DNA of 64,000 nucleotides from Lysobacter changpingensis (GTDB lineage Bacteria; Pseudomonadota; Gammaproteobacteria; Xanthomonadales; Xanthomonadaceae), in NCBI RefSeq assembly GCF_017308985.1, contig NZ_JADWPE010000008.1, positions 62,001 through 126,000 of the forward strand, given 5' to 3'. The notes beneath the pieces are model-generated. The model saw only the letters and a program-made list of their open reading frames with translations, ran no database searches and had not been told where the DNA came from. Shown piece after piece: positions 1 to 8,823 of this stretch. Position numbers and translations under genes: made by a program. Every line of letters begins with the position of its first letter. Position 1 is the stretch's first letter.

Positions 1-1020
1 GGTGCCGTGTTCGGCGCCAGCGGCGTCAGCTTCCTGCGAGGTCGCCTGTTCGCCGCTGTGACGCATCGCTATCACACGCCAGCGCGCGTTGAGAGCCTCG
101 GTCGGGTGTCCGGTCAGCTCGAATGCCAGGCCGGGCCACAGGCGCGCGTCGTCGCCTTCGATGGCCGCGTGCTCGGTGAGGTTACGAAGTCCGGAAAGCT
201 TCGTTCGCGTAAAGGGTTTGCCCGCGGCTTCGGCCTTGTACCGGCCCGGATAGTCGTAGTGCTCATAGTCCCCGATGGCCTTGTCGTGGCTCCAGGGCCT
301 CGCTTCGTGCTGCAGGTCATACCGAGGGTTGTGAAATGTCGCGTCCCGCTGCGTCACGCGAGTGGGCGCAAGTTGGCGGCGGTGCGCGAAGTGCCACAGG
401 TGCGGCTGGGGCGCATCGCCGACAGGGGCGGGCTGGTACAGCACCTTGCCGTCGAGCGTCGGCGCGGTGTCGATGCGATCAGTCAGGACGAGACGGCTTT
501 GGTTTGCCGCGTCGTGCCAGTAGACGATGCCTTCTTCCGTCGCGAGACGATGAACGAAGCGGTCGTCGTGTTCCCTGTACTGGGTGGCGTATTCGCGCGG
601 CTCGTGGTGGCCGAGATACGTCGTTTTCGTCCCTTGAAAGCGATGCTCTTTCAGGATTGTTTCCAGGATCTCCGGCGCATTGACCTGCTGGAAGATGCGG
701 CTGTTGTGGCGCAGTGCCAGGCGCGCGAGCGGTGATTCGACGACCGCCCTGTAGCGGGTCAGCCGGAAGCCGGTCTCGCACTGCTCGAACGCGGTGCAGA
801 TGCCGTGCACCGTGCGCACCGGCTCACCGTCGCGTTCGATGGTGAAGACCACTTCGGAGTCGAGAAGTATGTCCGACTCTATGTCGGGCTCCGAACTACC
901 GAGCTCCAGTTCGAGCCTGAACGGCTGCGACACCCCTTCGATCAGTTCGAAGCGCACGACGTCGAGTGTCGCTCCTCGCGTTCCTCCAAACCGGAAAACC
1001 AATTCCGATTGCGCCGCCAT
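1..1020 (-). CDS. vgrG: Type VI secretion tip protein VgrG, N-terminal part (cut by window edge)
   Basis: The minus-strand frame is open from an ATG at 1020 through position 1 with no stop, giving the first 340 residues. The protein starts MAAQSELVFRFGG and shows the VgrG/gp27-like fold hallmarks: an early LEGVSQPF-type segment (here FELIEGVSQPFRLELEL), the RFVHRLATEEGI segment near residue 150, and the YDYPGRYK motif near residue 275 that is characteristic of VgrG. VgrG trimers form the spike of the type VI secretion tube and carry PAAR proteins and effectors into target cells. A purine-rich AAAGGA lies just upstream of the ATG. The C-terminal half, where any effector domain or DUF2345 would be, is outside the window. 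No other type VI structural gene is seen nearby, so this could be an orphan vgrG island or the edge of a larger cluster. Confidence 0.9.
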   Translation of the reverse strand, partial: MAAQSELVFRFGGTRGATLDVVRFELIEGVSQPFRLELELGSSEPDIESDILLDSEVVFTIERDGEPVRTVHGICTAFEQCETGFRLTRYRAVVESPLARLALRHNSRIFQQVNAPEILETILKEHRFQGTKTTYLGHHEPREYATQYREHDDRFVHRLATEEGIVYWHDAANQSRLVLTDRIDTAPTLDGKVLYQPAPVGDAPQPHLWHFAHRRQLAPTRVTQRDATFHNPRYDLQHEARPWSHDKAIGDYEHYDYPGRYKAEAAGKPFTRTKLSGLRNLTEHAAIEGDDARLWPGLAFELTGHPTEALNARWRVIAMRHSGEQATSQEADAAGAEHGT

Positions 1021-1117
1021 AATCCTTTCGCTCCCTGGGACGGAGCGGCCAAGTTCGGCCGTGACGCGTCACGCGTCCACGGGAATGTTTCTCAGATTGA
1101 AGAAGTGCCACGCGGAA

Positions 1118-3115
1118 TCACACCCCGAACGGATACGTCTCCGGCACCTCGCCCGCGTCCGTCGCCGGCGCCTCCAGCGCATCCACCGCCCTGGTTTCGT
1201 CGAACCACACATAACCATCGTATTGCCGCGCGAGCGATGCGCGCGCGTAATGGCTCTGCAATTCCGTCGCGGGCCGGTAGATCACGCCGATGAAGCGCTG
1301 CAGCAGCGGCTCCGACAGCGCGCGTCGCATCGCATCATCATGGCCTTCGCACAGGTCGAGCAGGAAGCGGGGGACGCCGCTTCCGTGGCACAGATGCTCG
1401 ATGCTGCCGGTGCGCGACGGGCGAACGTCCATCACTTCCATCTCGTCGCCCCAATCGTGCGCGGCGGCCACGGTCCCGGCGTGCGTGCCGAAACCGACCA
1501 GCGCGACCTCGCCGGAATGCCGCTGCCGCACGAGCTGGCCGATGTTGTGTTCGCCGCGCGACTGGCCCATGTCGGTGTGCCGCGCATCGCCGATGTGCGA
1601 GTTGTGCGCCCACACCACCGCGCGCGAACGCGGGCCGTGCGCCTGCAGCAACGCGTCGAGGGTGTCGGCCATGTGCTCGTCGCGAAGGTTCCAGCTTTCC
1701 GCGCCGCCGTAGTACATCACGCGGTAATAGCGTTCGGCGGAGGCGACCAGGCGCGCGTTCTGCGCGGCGTCAAGATGATCAAGCGACAATCCGTCGACGA
1801 TGCCGAGTCGATGCTCCAGCAGTTCGCGACACTGGCGCACCACCGCTTCCTCGCACAACGCGTGGCCCGCACGCAGCGCCGCGCGGCCGTACACCTCGGG
1901 CGAGCGCTGCCATGGCGTGAGGCAGCCGTAGCGCTCGCGCGCGACGACGGCGGCTTCGGGATCGACGCGATCCAGGTATTCCAGCACCGCCTCGATCGAC
2001 GCGTTGAGACTGTAGATGTCGAGCCCGTAGAAGCCGACCTGCGCCTCGTAGTCGCGGCCTTCGTTGTACTGGCGCATCCACGCGGCCAGCGCGGCGATCT
2101 CGCGGTTGCGCCACATCCATGCCGGAAAACGCGTGAACACCGGCCCATGCGGGCGCCTGGGCAGGTGCCGCACATGGCGGTTGATCACCGACGCATCGGG
2201 CCAGTCGGCCTCCACCGCGACGAGGGTGAAGCCGTGGCGTTCGACCAGCCTGCGCGTGATCGCGGCGCGCGCGGCGTAGAACTCCGACGTGCCGTGGCTG
2301 CATTCGCCGAGCATCACCACGCGCGCCTCGGCGAAACGTTCGAACGCGTCGGCGAACGCGTCGTCGTCCACGTCGGGCAACGGGATCGCGTGTTCGGCGA
2401 TGAGCGAGGCCGCATCGTCCCCACGCGCCGCCGCCGGAACATGGCGGCTCGCGGCGCGGCGGCCGTCCTCGGCCCAGCCCTGCTCGCCCACCAGCGGCAC
2501 GAACATCACCGCGCCCAGGCTTTCCTGCTCGAACGTGTCTTCGCCCGTGCGGCGGATCTTCAGCAGTTCCTGCACGAGCCCTTCGTCGCCGACCGGAATC
2601 ACCAGCCGTCCGCCGATCGCGAGCTGCTCGCGCAACGCCTGCGGCGGCGCCGGCGCGCCGGCCGCGACGAGGATCGCGTCGAACGGCGCGCCTTCCGGCC
2701 AGCCACGCGTGCCGTCGGCGGTGTGCACGTCGATGTTGTCGTAATCCAGCCGCGCGAAGCGCGCGCGCGCTTCATCGGCCAGCGATGCGTGACGCTCGAT
2801 CGTGTGCACGTGTCGCGCCAGGCGCGACATCAGCGCGGCGGCGTAGCCGGAACCGGTGCCGACTTCCAGCACGCGATCGTTCGGCGAGATCTCGGCCGCT
2901 TCCAGCATCAGCGCGACGATGTACGGCTGCGAGATGGTCTGGCCTTCGCCGATCGGCAGCGGGCTGTCCTCGTAGGCGAACTCCTCCATGCCCGGATCGA
3001 CGAAGCGTTCGCGCGGCACCTGCGCCATCGCGGCAAGCACGCGTGCATCGCTCACGCCGCGACCCGCCAGGTGGCTGCGGACCATGCGCATGCGGGCGGC
3101 ATCGAAACCGGCCAT
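1118..3115 (-). CDS. Protein-L-isoaspartate methyltransferase / erythromycin esterase-family fusion
   Basis: This 665-residue protein joins two domains. Residues 1 to about 215 are a Pcm-type methyltransferase: GEGQTISQPYIVALM and the SAM-binding loop VLEVGTGSGYAAAL are clear, and the domain would repair isoaspartate using S-adenosylmethionine. Residues about 235 to 655 match the erythromycin esterase (EreA/EreB-like) family, with LGECSHGTSEFY near residue 270 and a WAHNSHIGDA segment near residue 505 that supply the conserved Glu and His residues. There is no signal peptide, so a cytoplasmic location is likely. The DUF6496 gene ends only 3 nt upstream, so the two are probably co-transcribed. 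The esterase family is broader than macrolide resistance and the true substrate is not evident. The fusion is continuous with no frameshift. Confidence 0.88.
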   Translation of the reverse strand: MAGFDAARMRMVRSHLAGRGVSDARVLAAMAQVPRERFVDPGMEEFAYEDSPLPIGEGQTISQPYIVALMLEAAEISPNDRVLEVGTGSGYAAALMSRLARHVHTIERHASLADEARARFARLDYDNIDVHTADGTRGWPEGAPFDAILVAAGAPAPPQALREQLAIGGRLVIPVGDEGLVQELLKIRRTGEDTFEQESLGAVMFVPLVGEQGWAEDGRRAASRHVPAAARGDDAASLIAEHAIPLPDVDDDAFADAFERFAEARVVMLGECSHGTSEFYAARAAITRRLVERHGFTLVAVEADWPDASVINRHVRHLPRRPHGPVFTRFPAWMWRNREIAALAAWMRQYNEGRDYEAQVGFYGLDIYSLNASIEAVLEYLDRVDPEAAVVARERYGCLTPWQRSPEVYGRAALRAGHALCEEAVVRQCRELLEHRLGIVDGLSLDHLDAAQNARLVASAERYYRVMYYGGAESWNLRDEHMADTLDALLQAHGPRSRAVVWAHNSHIGDARHTDMGQSRGEHNIGQLVRQRHSGEVALVGFGTHAGTVAAAHDWGDEMEVMDVRPSRTGSIEHLCHGSGVPRFLLDLCEGHDDAMRRALSEPLLQRFIGVIYRPATELQSHYARASLARQYDGYVWFDETRAVDALEAPATDAGEVPETYPFGV

Positions 3116-3118
3116 GCA

Positions 3119-3607
3119 TCAGCCCTCGCGCTTGCGCGTGCGCGCGGCCTTCTTCGCCGCGGCCTTGCGGCCTGCCGCGCCCTTGGTGCGCGCCGCCTTC
3201 TTCGCGGCGGCGGAACGCTCGCCCGCGGTGCGCTTGCCCGCCGCCTTCTTCGCCTGCTTCGACAGCGCGGTCTTGCTTGCGGCGCGCGTCCCTTCCTTTT
3301 TCAACGCCTTCTTCGTCGCGCGCGAACGTTTCGCCGCCGGCTTGTGCGGATGCTCGCCCGCTTCCAGGTCCTTGCGCGCCTTGCGTCTGGTCTCCGCCGG
3401 CGTGTCGTCGGACGGCTGCACCTTGACGCCGGCGCGGCGCGCCTTCGACAGACCGATCGCGATGGCCTGCTTCGTCGATCTCGCGCCGTGCTTGCCTTCG
3501 CGGATGTGCTCGATTTCCTCGCGGACGAATTCGCCCGCCTGCGTGCTCGCCGACTTGCCTTCTCGCTTGTCGCGGCGCGCGCGTTCGAGGGTGCTTCGCT
3601 CCGGCAC
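3119..3607 (-). CDS. DUF6496 lysine/alanine-rich protein
   Basis: This small basic protein has two parts. An N-terminal block of about 65 residues includes TQAGEFVREEIEHIREGKHG and STKQAIAIGLSKARRAG, which is the DUF6496 signature. The tail is almost entirely Lys, Ala and Arg (repeats of AAKKAARTK type), resembling the tails of histone H1-like bacterial proteins, so nucleic-acid binding is a reasonable guess. The frame opens at an ATG at 3640. I prefer the GTG at 3605-3607, because a near-perfect Shine-Dalgarno (GGGAGGTGAT) sits 7 nt before it and the family normally starts at this point (VPERSTLERARRDKREGKS). The gene ends 3 nt before the methyltransferase/esterase fusion. Its function is unknown. 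Confidence 0.82.
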   Translation of the reverse strand: MPERSTLERARRDKREGKSASTQAGEFVREEIEHIREGKHGARSTKQAIAIGLSKARRAGVKVQPSDDTPAETRRKARKDLEAGEHPHKPAAKRSRATKKALKKEGTRAASKTALSKQAKKAAGKRTAGERSAAAKKAARTKGAAGRKAAAKKAARTRKREG

Positions 3608-3725
3608 GTCATCACCTCCCGCCTCAATGGGTGGTGCCATTGATTCGCGATGCGCGTTACGTCGCGGTCATGCGCGGGCCGGGCAGCCTTCACCTGTTTG
3701 TATCCTGGGGCGGTGTACGCTCCAT

Positions 3726-3850
3726 CGTGCCTTGAAGGGTGATACGACCGTTTCGCAACACGACATGTTCGTTCACGATCTTCAAGGTGGACAGCAGGCT
3801 TCACGCCTGCCATCGGCCGCCGGGCGATTCAGCACCGCTCGGCGGCTTTT
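3726..3850 (+). ncRNA. Candidate structured small RNA with intrinsic terminator
   Basis: No gene is present on the plus strand here, yet three consecutive hairpins end in a terminator. The first is a long stem: CCTTGAAG (3730-3737) pairs with CTTCAAGG (3780-3787). It continues with GTGA (3739-3742) against TCAC (3773-3776) and ACGA (3744-3747) against TCGT (3769-3772), leaving only one bulged T on the 5' side. The second is GCAGGC/GCCTGC (3794-3799/3805-3810). The third is a GC-rich stem (3816-3826/3836-3846) followed by TTTT on the plus strand. No clear sigma-70 promoter was found, so the 5' end is approximate. The order of elements argues for the plus strand. I do not recognise a known family. 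Confidence 0.45.
3816..3850 (+). terminator. Intrinsic terminator of the candidate small RNA
   Basis: An 11-bp GC-rich stem with one mismatch (3816-3826 with 3836-3846) and a 9-nt loop is followed by TTTT at 3847-3850 on the plus strand. There is no plus-strand protein gene upstream that it could serve. Confidence 0.6.
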
Positions 3851-3865
3851 CGTTTGCGCACGTAT

Positions 3866-4642
3866 TCAGAAGCCGTAGCGCAGGAAGCCGCCGTCCACCG
3901 CGATGCATTCGCCGGTGATGTAGCCCGATGCGGGCAGGCACAGGAACGCGACCGCCGCCGCCACTTCCTCCGGCTCGCCGATGCGTCCAAGCGGTGTGCG
4001 CAGGAGCACTTCGTCGAGGTAATCCGGATCGGCGAGTTTGTCGGAGGTCCGACGCGTGCGGATGTACCACGGCGCGACCGCGTTCACGCGCACGCCGTCC
4101 TCGGCCCACTCGACCGCGAGGTTGCGCGTCATCTGGTGCATCGCCGCCTTGCTCATGCCGTACGGTGCGCCGGTGCGCACGTGCGTGGCGCCCGACACGC
4201 TGCCGACGTTGACGATGCTCGACGACGCGTGCTTCGTGAGCAGCGGATGCGCGTAGCGCGAGAGTTCGAACGCGGAGAACAGGTTGACCTCGAACACCTG
4301 CCGCCATTCGTCCTCGGTGTAGTCGGTCGCCGCCTTGGTGAGGTTGCCGCCGGCGTTGTTCACCAGGATGTGCAGGCCTTCGCCGAAGTCCTCCACCCAG
4401 TCGAGCAGTTCGCGACGCTGTTCGTCGTCGGCGACGTCGGCGACGAACGCCTGCACTTCGCGCTCGGGGAAATCCTCCAGCAGTTCGCCGCGCACGGCGT
4501 CGAGCCCGGCGACGTCGCGCGCGGCGAGCAGCACGTCGGCGCCGAAGCCGAGCAGTTCGCGCGCGACCGCGCGACCGATGCCGGCGCTGCCGCCGGTGAC
4601 CAGGGCCAACTGCCCGTCGAGTCGCCAACGTTTGGGATCCAT
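3866..4642 (-). CDS. SDR family oxidoreductase
   Basis: This is a classical short-chain dehydrogenase/reductase of 258 residues. It has the cofactor motif TGGSAGIG (residues 17-24), NNAGG at 95-99, a Ser in SVS near 148-150 and the catalytic pair Tyr161/Lys165 in YGMSK. These predict NAD(P)H-dependent oxidation or reduction of an alcohol or ketone; the overall look is that of tropinone-reductase-like enzymes, but the substrate cannot be read from sequence. The frame is open 44 codons further upstream. I take the ATG at 4640-4642 ([10 protein letters not shown]), because the extension is low-complexity and overlaps the divergent promoter region shared with the lipoprotein at 4735. Confidence 0.9.
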   Translation of the reverse strand: MDPKRWRLDGQLALVTGGSAGIGRAVARELLGFGADVLLAARDVAGLDAVRGELLEDFPEREVQAFVADVADDEQRRELLDWVEDFGEGLHILVNNAGGNLTKAATDYTEDEWRQVFEVNLFSAFELSRYAHPLLTKHASSSIVNVGSVSGATHVRTGAPYGMSKAAMHQMTRNLAVEWAEDGVRVNAVAPWYIRTRRTSDKLADPDYLDEVLLRTPLGRIGEPEEVAAAVAFLCLPASGYITGECIAVDGGFLRYGF

Positions 4643-4734
4643 CGCCGTCTCCGTGATTGGGGGCCTGCACCGGTTACTTGCCGCGCGTGGCGGCCGGCGT
4701 AGCATAGCGGCGGACCAGCCACGAGGGTGCGGGA

Positions 4735-4956
4735 ATGGTGCGGACGCTGCTGACGGGAATGACGGTGCTGGCATTGCTCGCGGGCTGTTCCAAGCCCCGG
4801 CCGCCGGAGAAGGAGCGGCCGGTCGAGCCGCAGGCGACGCAGTTGCGCGATGCGATCAACGCGCCGATCGACAAGGCGAAGAACGTCGAGAAGCAGTTGC
4901 AGGAGGCGGCCGATGCGCAGCGTGCGGCAATCGATGCGCAGGAGGGTGGGGGTTGA
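4735..4956 (+). CDS. Small lipoprotein
   Basis: This is a 73-residue protein with a short hydrophobic signal peptide and a lipobox LLAGC ending at Cys18. A charged, probably helical segment ([17 protein letters not shown]) makes up most of the mature chain. It is transcribed divergently from the SDR gene, with about 90 nt between the starts. Mature small coiled lipoproteins of this kind usually sit on the periplasmic face of a membrane. No known family was recognised and the function is unknown. Confidence 0.75.
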   Translation: MVRTLLTGMTVLALLAGCSKPRPPEKERPVEPQATQLRDAINAPIDKAKNVEKQLQEAADAQRAAIDAQEGGG

Positions 4957-5265
4957 CCGGTTCTTCGAACCGGTCGGATCGGAAGAGGCGCGGATCGGCG
5001 CGGGACGATTGGAAGCTTCCGCTCTGGTCCATGCCATTTTTCTGATGTGATTCGCGTCGGACGTTTTGCCGCGCGTTTGTTCGTCATTCCAGCGAACGCT
5101 GGAACCCATCCGGCTCTTCGGCCAGGCGAAGAAAGCAGCGTGCCGTGAGCGTCGAAACCCGGCACGTCCCGCCTCCTCACCCAACCCCTCTCCCGTCGGG
5201 AGAGGAGCTCAAAGCGCCCGCGTCGTTACTTCTACCGTCGATTCCGAATCCCGAATCCCGGCGAC
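4955..5265. other. Intergenic region with palindromes and repeat fragments
   Basis: There is no gene in these roughly 310 nt. A hairpin with 9-bp arms (GACCGGTTC/GAACCGGTC, 4955-4975) overlaps the lipoprotein stop and has no T-run. A dispersed 'gtcattccagcg' palindrome lies at 5083-5105. A 'cctctccc/gggagagg' element lies at 5175-5205, and a doubled GAATCCC heptamer at about 5246-5259. Confidence 0.6.
5083..5105. repeat. Short dispersed palindrome, GTCATTCC type
   Basis: TTCCAGCG and CGCTGGAA form an 8-bp stem with an AA loop (5087-5104). Similar elements occur at 14815-14840 and 14886-14907, so this is a small repetitive extragenic palindrome family. Confidence 0.65.
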
Positions 5266-7149
5266 TCAGAAACCGCAGAAGCAATAAGCCAACGCCTTCA
5301 CCGGCACGCCGCGCGTCGGCGTGATCGCGCCTTCGAGGAAGCGCAGGTCCTGCGCCGTCTGCGGCGAGGCCTTGGCGATCAGCGAACGCGCGATGTCGGA
5401 ATCGCGCATCAGCGCGCCGCCCGCACGACTGGCGATGAAGCCGGTGAAGAAGCGCTCGAACGGCGTCGCCGCCTTTTCGATGTAGCGCACCTGGTAGTCG
5501 CCCGCCTGGCCGAGTTCGGCGCGCTTGGCGGCGAAGGCGACGGCCTGCTGGAGGCCGCCGAGTTCATCGACCAGGCCACGTTCCTTCGCCTGCGCGCCGG
5601 TCCATACGCGTCCGCGCGCGATGGCGTCGACCTGCTCCACCGGCTTCTTGCGCGCGGTGGCGACGCGGCCGGTGAAATCGCGGTACCCCTTCTCGATCAC
5701 CGACTGGATCACCTGCCCGACTTCCGGCTGCAACGGCCGGGTGATGTCGAACGCGCCGGCGAAGCGCGTGGTGCCCACGCCGTCGCTGCGCACGCCGATC
5801 TTCTCCAGCGCGCGCGGGATCGTCGGGATCAGGCCGAAGATGCCGATCGAACCGGTGATGGTGGACGCGTCGGCGTAGATGCGGTCGGCGTCCATCGAGA
5901 TCCAGTAACCGCCCGATGCGGCCAGGTCGCCCATCGACACCGCGACCGGCTTGCCGGCCTTCTTCAGGCCGACGATCTCGCGGCGGATCTGCTCGGAGGC
6001 GAACACTTCGCCGCCGGGCGAATCCACGCGCAGCACCACGGCTTTCACGTTTTCGTCGTCGCGCGCCTCGCGCAGCAGCTCCGCCGTGGACTCGCCGCCC
6101 ACGGTGCCCGGCGGCTGCTCGCCGCCGCGGATCTCGCCTTCGGCCACGACCACGGCGACCTGCGGACGCGGATCGACCGCGCTGATGCCGCTGTCCAGCT
6201 GGGTGAGGTATTCGTCGAGCGACGCCTGGCGATAACCGCCCGGCGCGTCCTCGTCGGCGACGCCGCGCTGCGCCAGCAGGTCATCGACTTCCTCGCGCGT
6301 CTTCAGGCCGTCGACCAGCCTGGTCTGCAGCGCGAACTTCGCCAGGTCGCCCTGCGCGCCCTCGATGCCGGCAGGCATCTGGTCGATCTGCTGCGACAGC
6401 CGCGCCGCGTCGAGCCTGCGCGCCTTCGCGACGTCGGCGAGGTAGCGCTGCCACACGTCGTTCATCCAGTACAGGTCGGCTTCCTTCGCTTCGGGCGAAG
6501 CCGCGTCGAGCACATAGGGTTCGGCCGCCGACTTGTATTCGCCGACCTTGAACAGGTGCACATCGACGCCGAGCTTGTCCTGCAGGCCTTCGCGATAGAA
6601 CGTGCGATAGCGGCCCAGGCCTTCCAGCAGCATGCCGCCCATCGGGTCGAGATAGACCTCGCTGGCCTGCGCGGCGAGCAGGTACTGCTTCTGGTCCATC
6701 ATCTCGGAGAAGGCGACCACCTGCTTGCCGCTGGCCTTCACCCGCGCGATGGCGTCGGCGGTCTCGCGCAGCGATGCCATGCCGGCGGCCTGCAGCTTGT
6801 CGAGGTTGAGCACGACGCGTTCGACGCGCTTGTCCTTCGCCGCGGCATCCAGCGCGCGCACGAGGTCGCGCAGCTGCACTTCGCCGCCCTTCTCGCCGAG
6901 CGCGCGTTCCAGCGCGCGGGTCAGCGGATCGCTGCTGAACTGTTCGACCAGGTTGCCTTCCGGCGCGATCACCAGCGTCGTGCGCTCGAGCAGCGGCTTG
7001 GTGCGCGGTCCCGCCATGAGGATGGCGAGGAACAGGAACAGCAGCAGCAGGAACAGCAGGTTGAGGACCAGCCGGCGGGTGAAGTTCATCGCATCCCACA
7101 CGCCGATGAAGAACCGGGCGATGGGGCCGCGACGCGGAATGTCGTTCAT
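5266..7149 (-). CDS. sppA: Signal peptide peptidase SppA, 67 kDa type
   Basis: This is a full-length (627-residue) long-form SppA, an inner-membrane serine/lysine protease that degrades cleaved signal peptides. A single N-terminal membrane segment spans about residues 26-46. The catalytic Lys is Lys206 in FKVGEYKSAAEPY, and the nucleophile Ser412 lies in GDLAASGGYW; both match the Lys209/Ser409 pair of the E. coli enzyme. The two tandem peptidase S49 halves are each complete. The ATG at 7149 is the first in the frame, and the gene is followed upstream by the MATE exporter gene on the same strand, about 160 nt away. The C-terminal residues ALAYCFCGF are cysteine-containing and unusual, but nothing suggests a frameshift. 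Confidence 0.95.
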   Translation of the reverse strand: MNDIPRRGPIARFFIGVWDAMNFTRRLVLNLLFLLLLFLFLAILMAGPRTKPLLERTTLVIAPEGNLVEQFSSDPLTRALERALGEKGGEVQLRDLVRALDAAAKDKRVERVVLNLDKLQAAGMASLRETADAIARVKASGKQVVAFSEMMDQKQYLLAAQASEVYLDPMGGMLLEGLGRYRTFYREGLQDKLGVDVHLFKVGEYKSAAEPYVLDAASPEAKEADLYWMNDVWQRYLADVAKARRLDAARLSQQIDQMPAGIEGAQGDLAKFALQTRLVDGLKTREEVDDLLAQRGVADEDAPGGYRQASLDEYLTQLDSGISAVDPRPQVAVVVAEGEIRGGEQPPGTVGGESTAELLREARDDENVKAVVLRVDSPGGEVFASEQIRREIVGLKKAGKPVAVSMGDLAASGGYWISMDADRIYADASTITGSIGIFGLIPTIPRALEKIGVRSDGVGTTRFAGAFDITRPLQPEVGQVIQSVIEKGYRDFTGRVATARKKPVEQVDAIARGRVWTGAQAKERGLVDELGGLQQAVAFAAKRAELGQAGDYQVRYIEKAATPFERFFTGFIASRAGGALMRDSDIARSLIAKASPQTAQDLRFLEGAITPTRGVPVKALAYCFCGF

Positions 7150-7280
7150 ACGGTCTCCTGGATCACGCCACCAGCCTAAACGCGCGCGGGCGCGGAATCA
7201 CCCGCCATTCGTAACACGGTGGTTTGGGAGGGGGAGTGAGGGGGCGGTACTCGGGATTTGAGGCGTATCGGCGCTTTTCC

Positions 7281-7307
7281 AATCCCGAATACCGACTCCC
7301 GAATCCC
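7281..7307. repeat. Degenerate AATCCCGA heptad repeat
   Basis: This is a run of AATCCCGA, ACTCCCGA and ATCCCC units just 3' of the MATE gene. Related tandem GGGATTC heptamers occur near 5246 and at 39836-39859. Confidence 0.5.
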
Positions 7308-7311
7308 CGCT

Positions 7312-8688
7312 TCACGGCCCCCGCATCACCAGGCGGTCCGGATGGCTCGACCGCACGAACCGCACGCACAGCAGCACCGCGGCGAAGGTCAGGCCGGCGA
7401 TCAGGCCGATCCACATGCCGCGCGGGCCCCAGCCCAGGCCCAGGCCGAGGCCGGCGCCCAGCGGCATGCCGATACCCCAATAGGCAATCGCGGCCAGCAC
7501 CATCGGCACGCGGGTGTCCTTGAGCCCGCGCAGCGCGCCGGCGGAAAGCACCTGCACGCCGTCCGGGAACTGGAACGCCGCCGCGTACAGCAGCAGCGAG
7601 GCGGCCAGCGTCGCGACCGCGGCATCGGCGGTGTAGAAGCTCACCAGCAGGTCGTTGCCGGCCAGCAGGACGATGCCGGAGAACAACTGCGTCCCCAGTA
7701 CGATCGCGTAACCGGCCTTCGCCGCACGCCGCACGCCGTGGAAATCCGCGCGCCCGAGCGCATGGCCCACGCGCACGGTGGTCGCCTCGGCAAGCCCCAT
7801 CGGCACCATGAAGCACAACGCGGACAGGTTGATCGCGATCTGGTGCGCCGCCGCCGGCACCTGGCCCAGCCGGCCCATCAGCAGCGCGGTGGCGATGAAC
7901 AGGCCGCCTTCCATCAGCACCGTCACGCCGATCGGCAGGCCCGTCGCCAGCAGCCCGCGGATGGTCGGCCAGTGCGGCAGGTCGAAGCGTTCGAACAGTT
8001 TCAGGTCCGCGAACCGGCGCGAACGCTTGAGCACGATGAAGAAGCCGATCGCCTGCACCCACAGCATGATCGCCGAGGCGAGCCCCAGCCCGCCGGCGCC
8101 CATCTCCGGGAAGCCGAACTTGCCGAAGGTCAGCGTGTAGCCCACCGGCAGCAGGATCAGCAGGCCACCGGCACTGAGCACCAGGGTCGGCAAAGTCCAG
8201 TGCAGGCCTTCGCTGAGATAGCGCATGCAGAAGAACAGCGTCAGCGCGATCACGCCCCAGCGGATGCCGTGCAGGAATTCGGTCGCGCCCGGGATGATCT
8301 CCGGCGCGATGCCCATCGGTCCCAGCGCGTGCGGGATCAGCGTGAGGAAGGCAAACAGCACCAGCCCCAGCCCCAACGCGAGCCACATCGCCTGCCGGAA
8401 CAGGCCGCCGATGTCCTCGCGGCGGCCCGCGCCGTCGAGCTGCGACACCGACGGCGGCACCGACAGCAGCGTGCCGATCGGCACCATCATCGGCAGCCAC
8501 CACAGCGCGGTGCCGATGGTGACCGAGGCAAGCGTGGTCGTGCCGTGGTGGCCGGCCAGCACGTTGTCGACGAAGCCGATCAGGCCCGTGGATACATGCC
8601 CGCCCACGAGCGGCGCGGCAAGGATGGCGGTGGTGCGGATTTCGCCGAACAGGCCGTTGCGGCCGGGCGAGACGGAAGCGAGCGACAT
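7312..8688 (-). CDS. MATE family efflux transporter
   Basis: This is a 458-residue polytopic membrane protein of the MATE (NorM/DinF-type) family, which exports cationic drugs and metabolites in exchange for Na+ or H+. It begins MSLASVSPGRNGLF, followed by the typical EIRTTAILAAPLVGGHVSTGLIGFVDN-type first helix with a membrane-embedded Asp. About twelve hydrophobic segments follow in two halves, and the second half repeats the fold (GLPIGVTVLMEGGLF). The frame runs open far upstream into the next gene, but the homologous N-terminus is at the ATG at 8686-8688. The substrate is not predictable. It is divergent from the DUF3667 gene. Confidence 0.93.
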   Translation of the reverse strand: MSLASVSPGRNGLFGEIRTTAILAAPLVGGHVSTGLIGFVDNVLAGHHGTTTLASVTIGTALWWLPMMVPIGTLLSVPPSVSQLDGAGRREDIGGLFRQAMWLALGLGLVLFAFLTLIPHALGPMGIAPEIIPGATEFLHGIRWGVIALTLFFCMRYLSEGLHWTLPTLVLSAGGLLILLPVGYTLTFGKFGFPEMGAGGLGLASAIMLWVQAIGFFIVLKRSRRFADLKLFERFDLPHWPTIRGLLATGLPIGVTVLMEGGLFIATALLMGRLGQVPAAAHQIAINLSALCFMVPMGLAEATTVRVGHALGRADFHGVRRAAKAGYAIVLGTQLFSGIVLLAGNDLLVSFYTADAAVATLAASLLLYAAAFQFPDGVQVLSAGALRGLKDTRVPMVLAAIAYWGIGMPLGAGLGLGLGWGPRGMWIGLIAGLTFAAVLLCVRFVRSSHPDRLVMRGP

Positions 8689-8823
8689 CGAAGCAACCAG
8701 ACGCACGACTACGGCCGCGCGACCGCATCCAATGTCGGGCGCTGGCGCCGGGTCGCGGCGGCCCGGTATCTTAACCGCTGCCAATGAATGTCTGTGTTCG
8801 TGCGCCGGGGAGAGCGTTGACAC

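Noticed and set aside
794-3643. A 949-codon plus-strand frame antisense to the methyltransferase/esterase fusion
   Set aside because: The minus-strand protein has full domain matches, while the plus-strand translation is Arg/His/Ala-rich with no domain. It is a GC-bias shadow.
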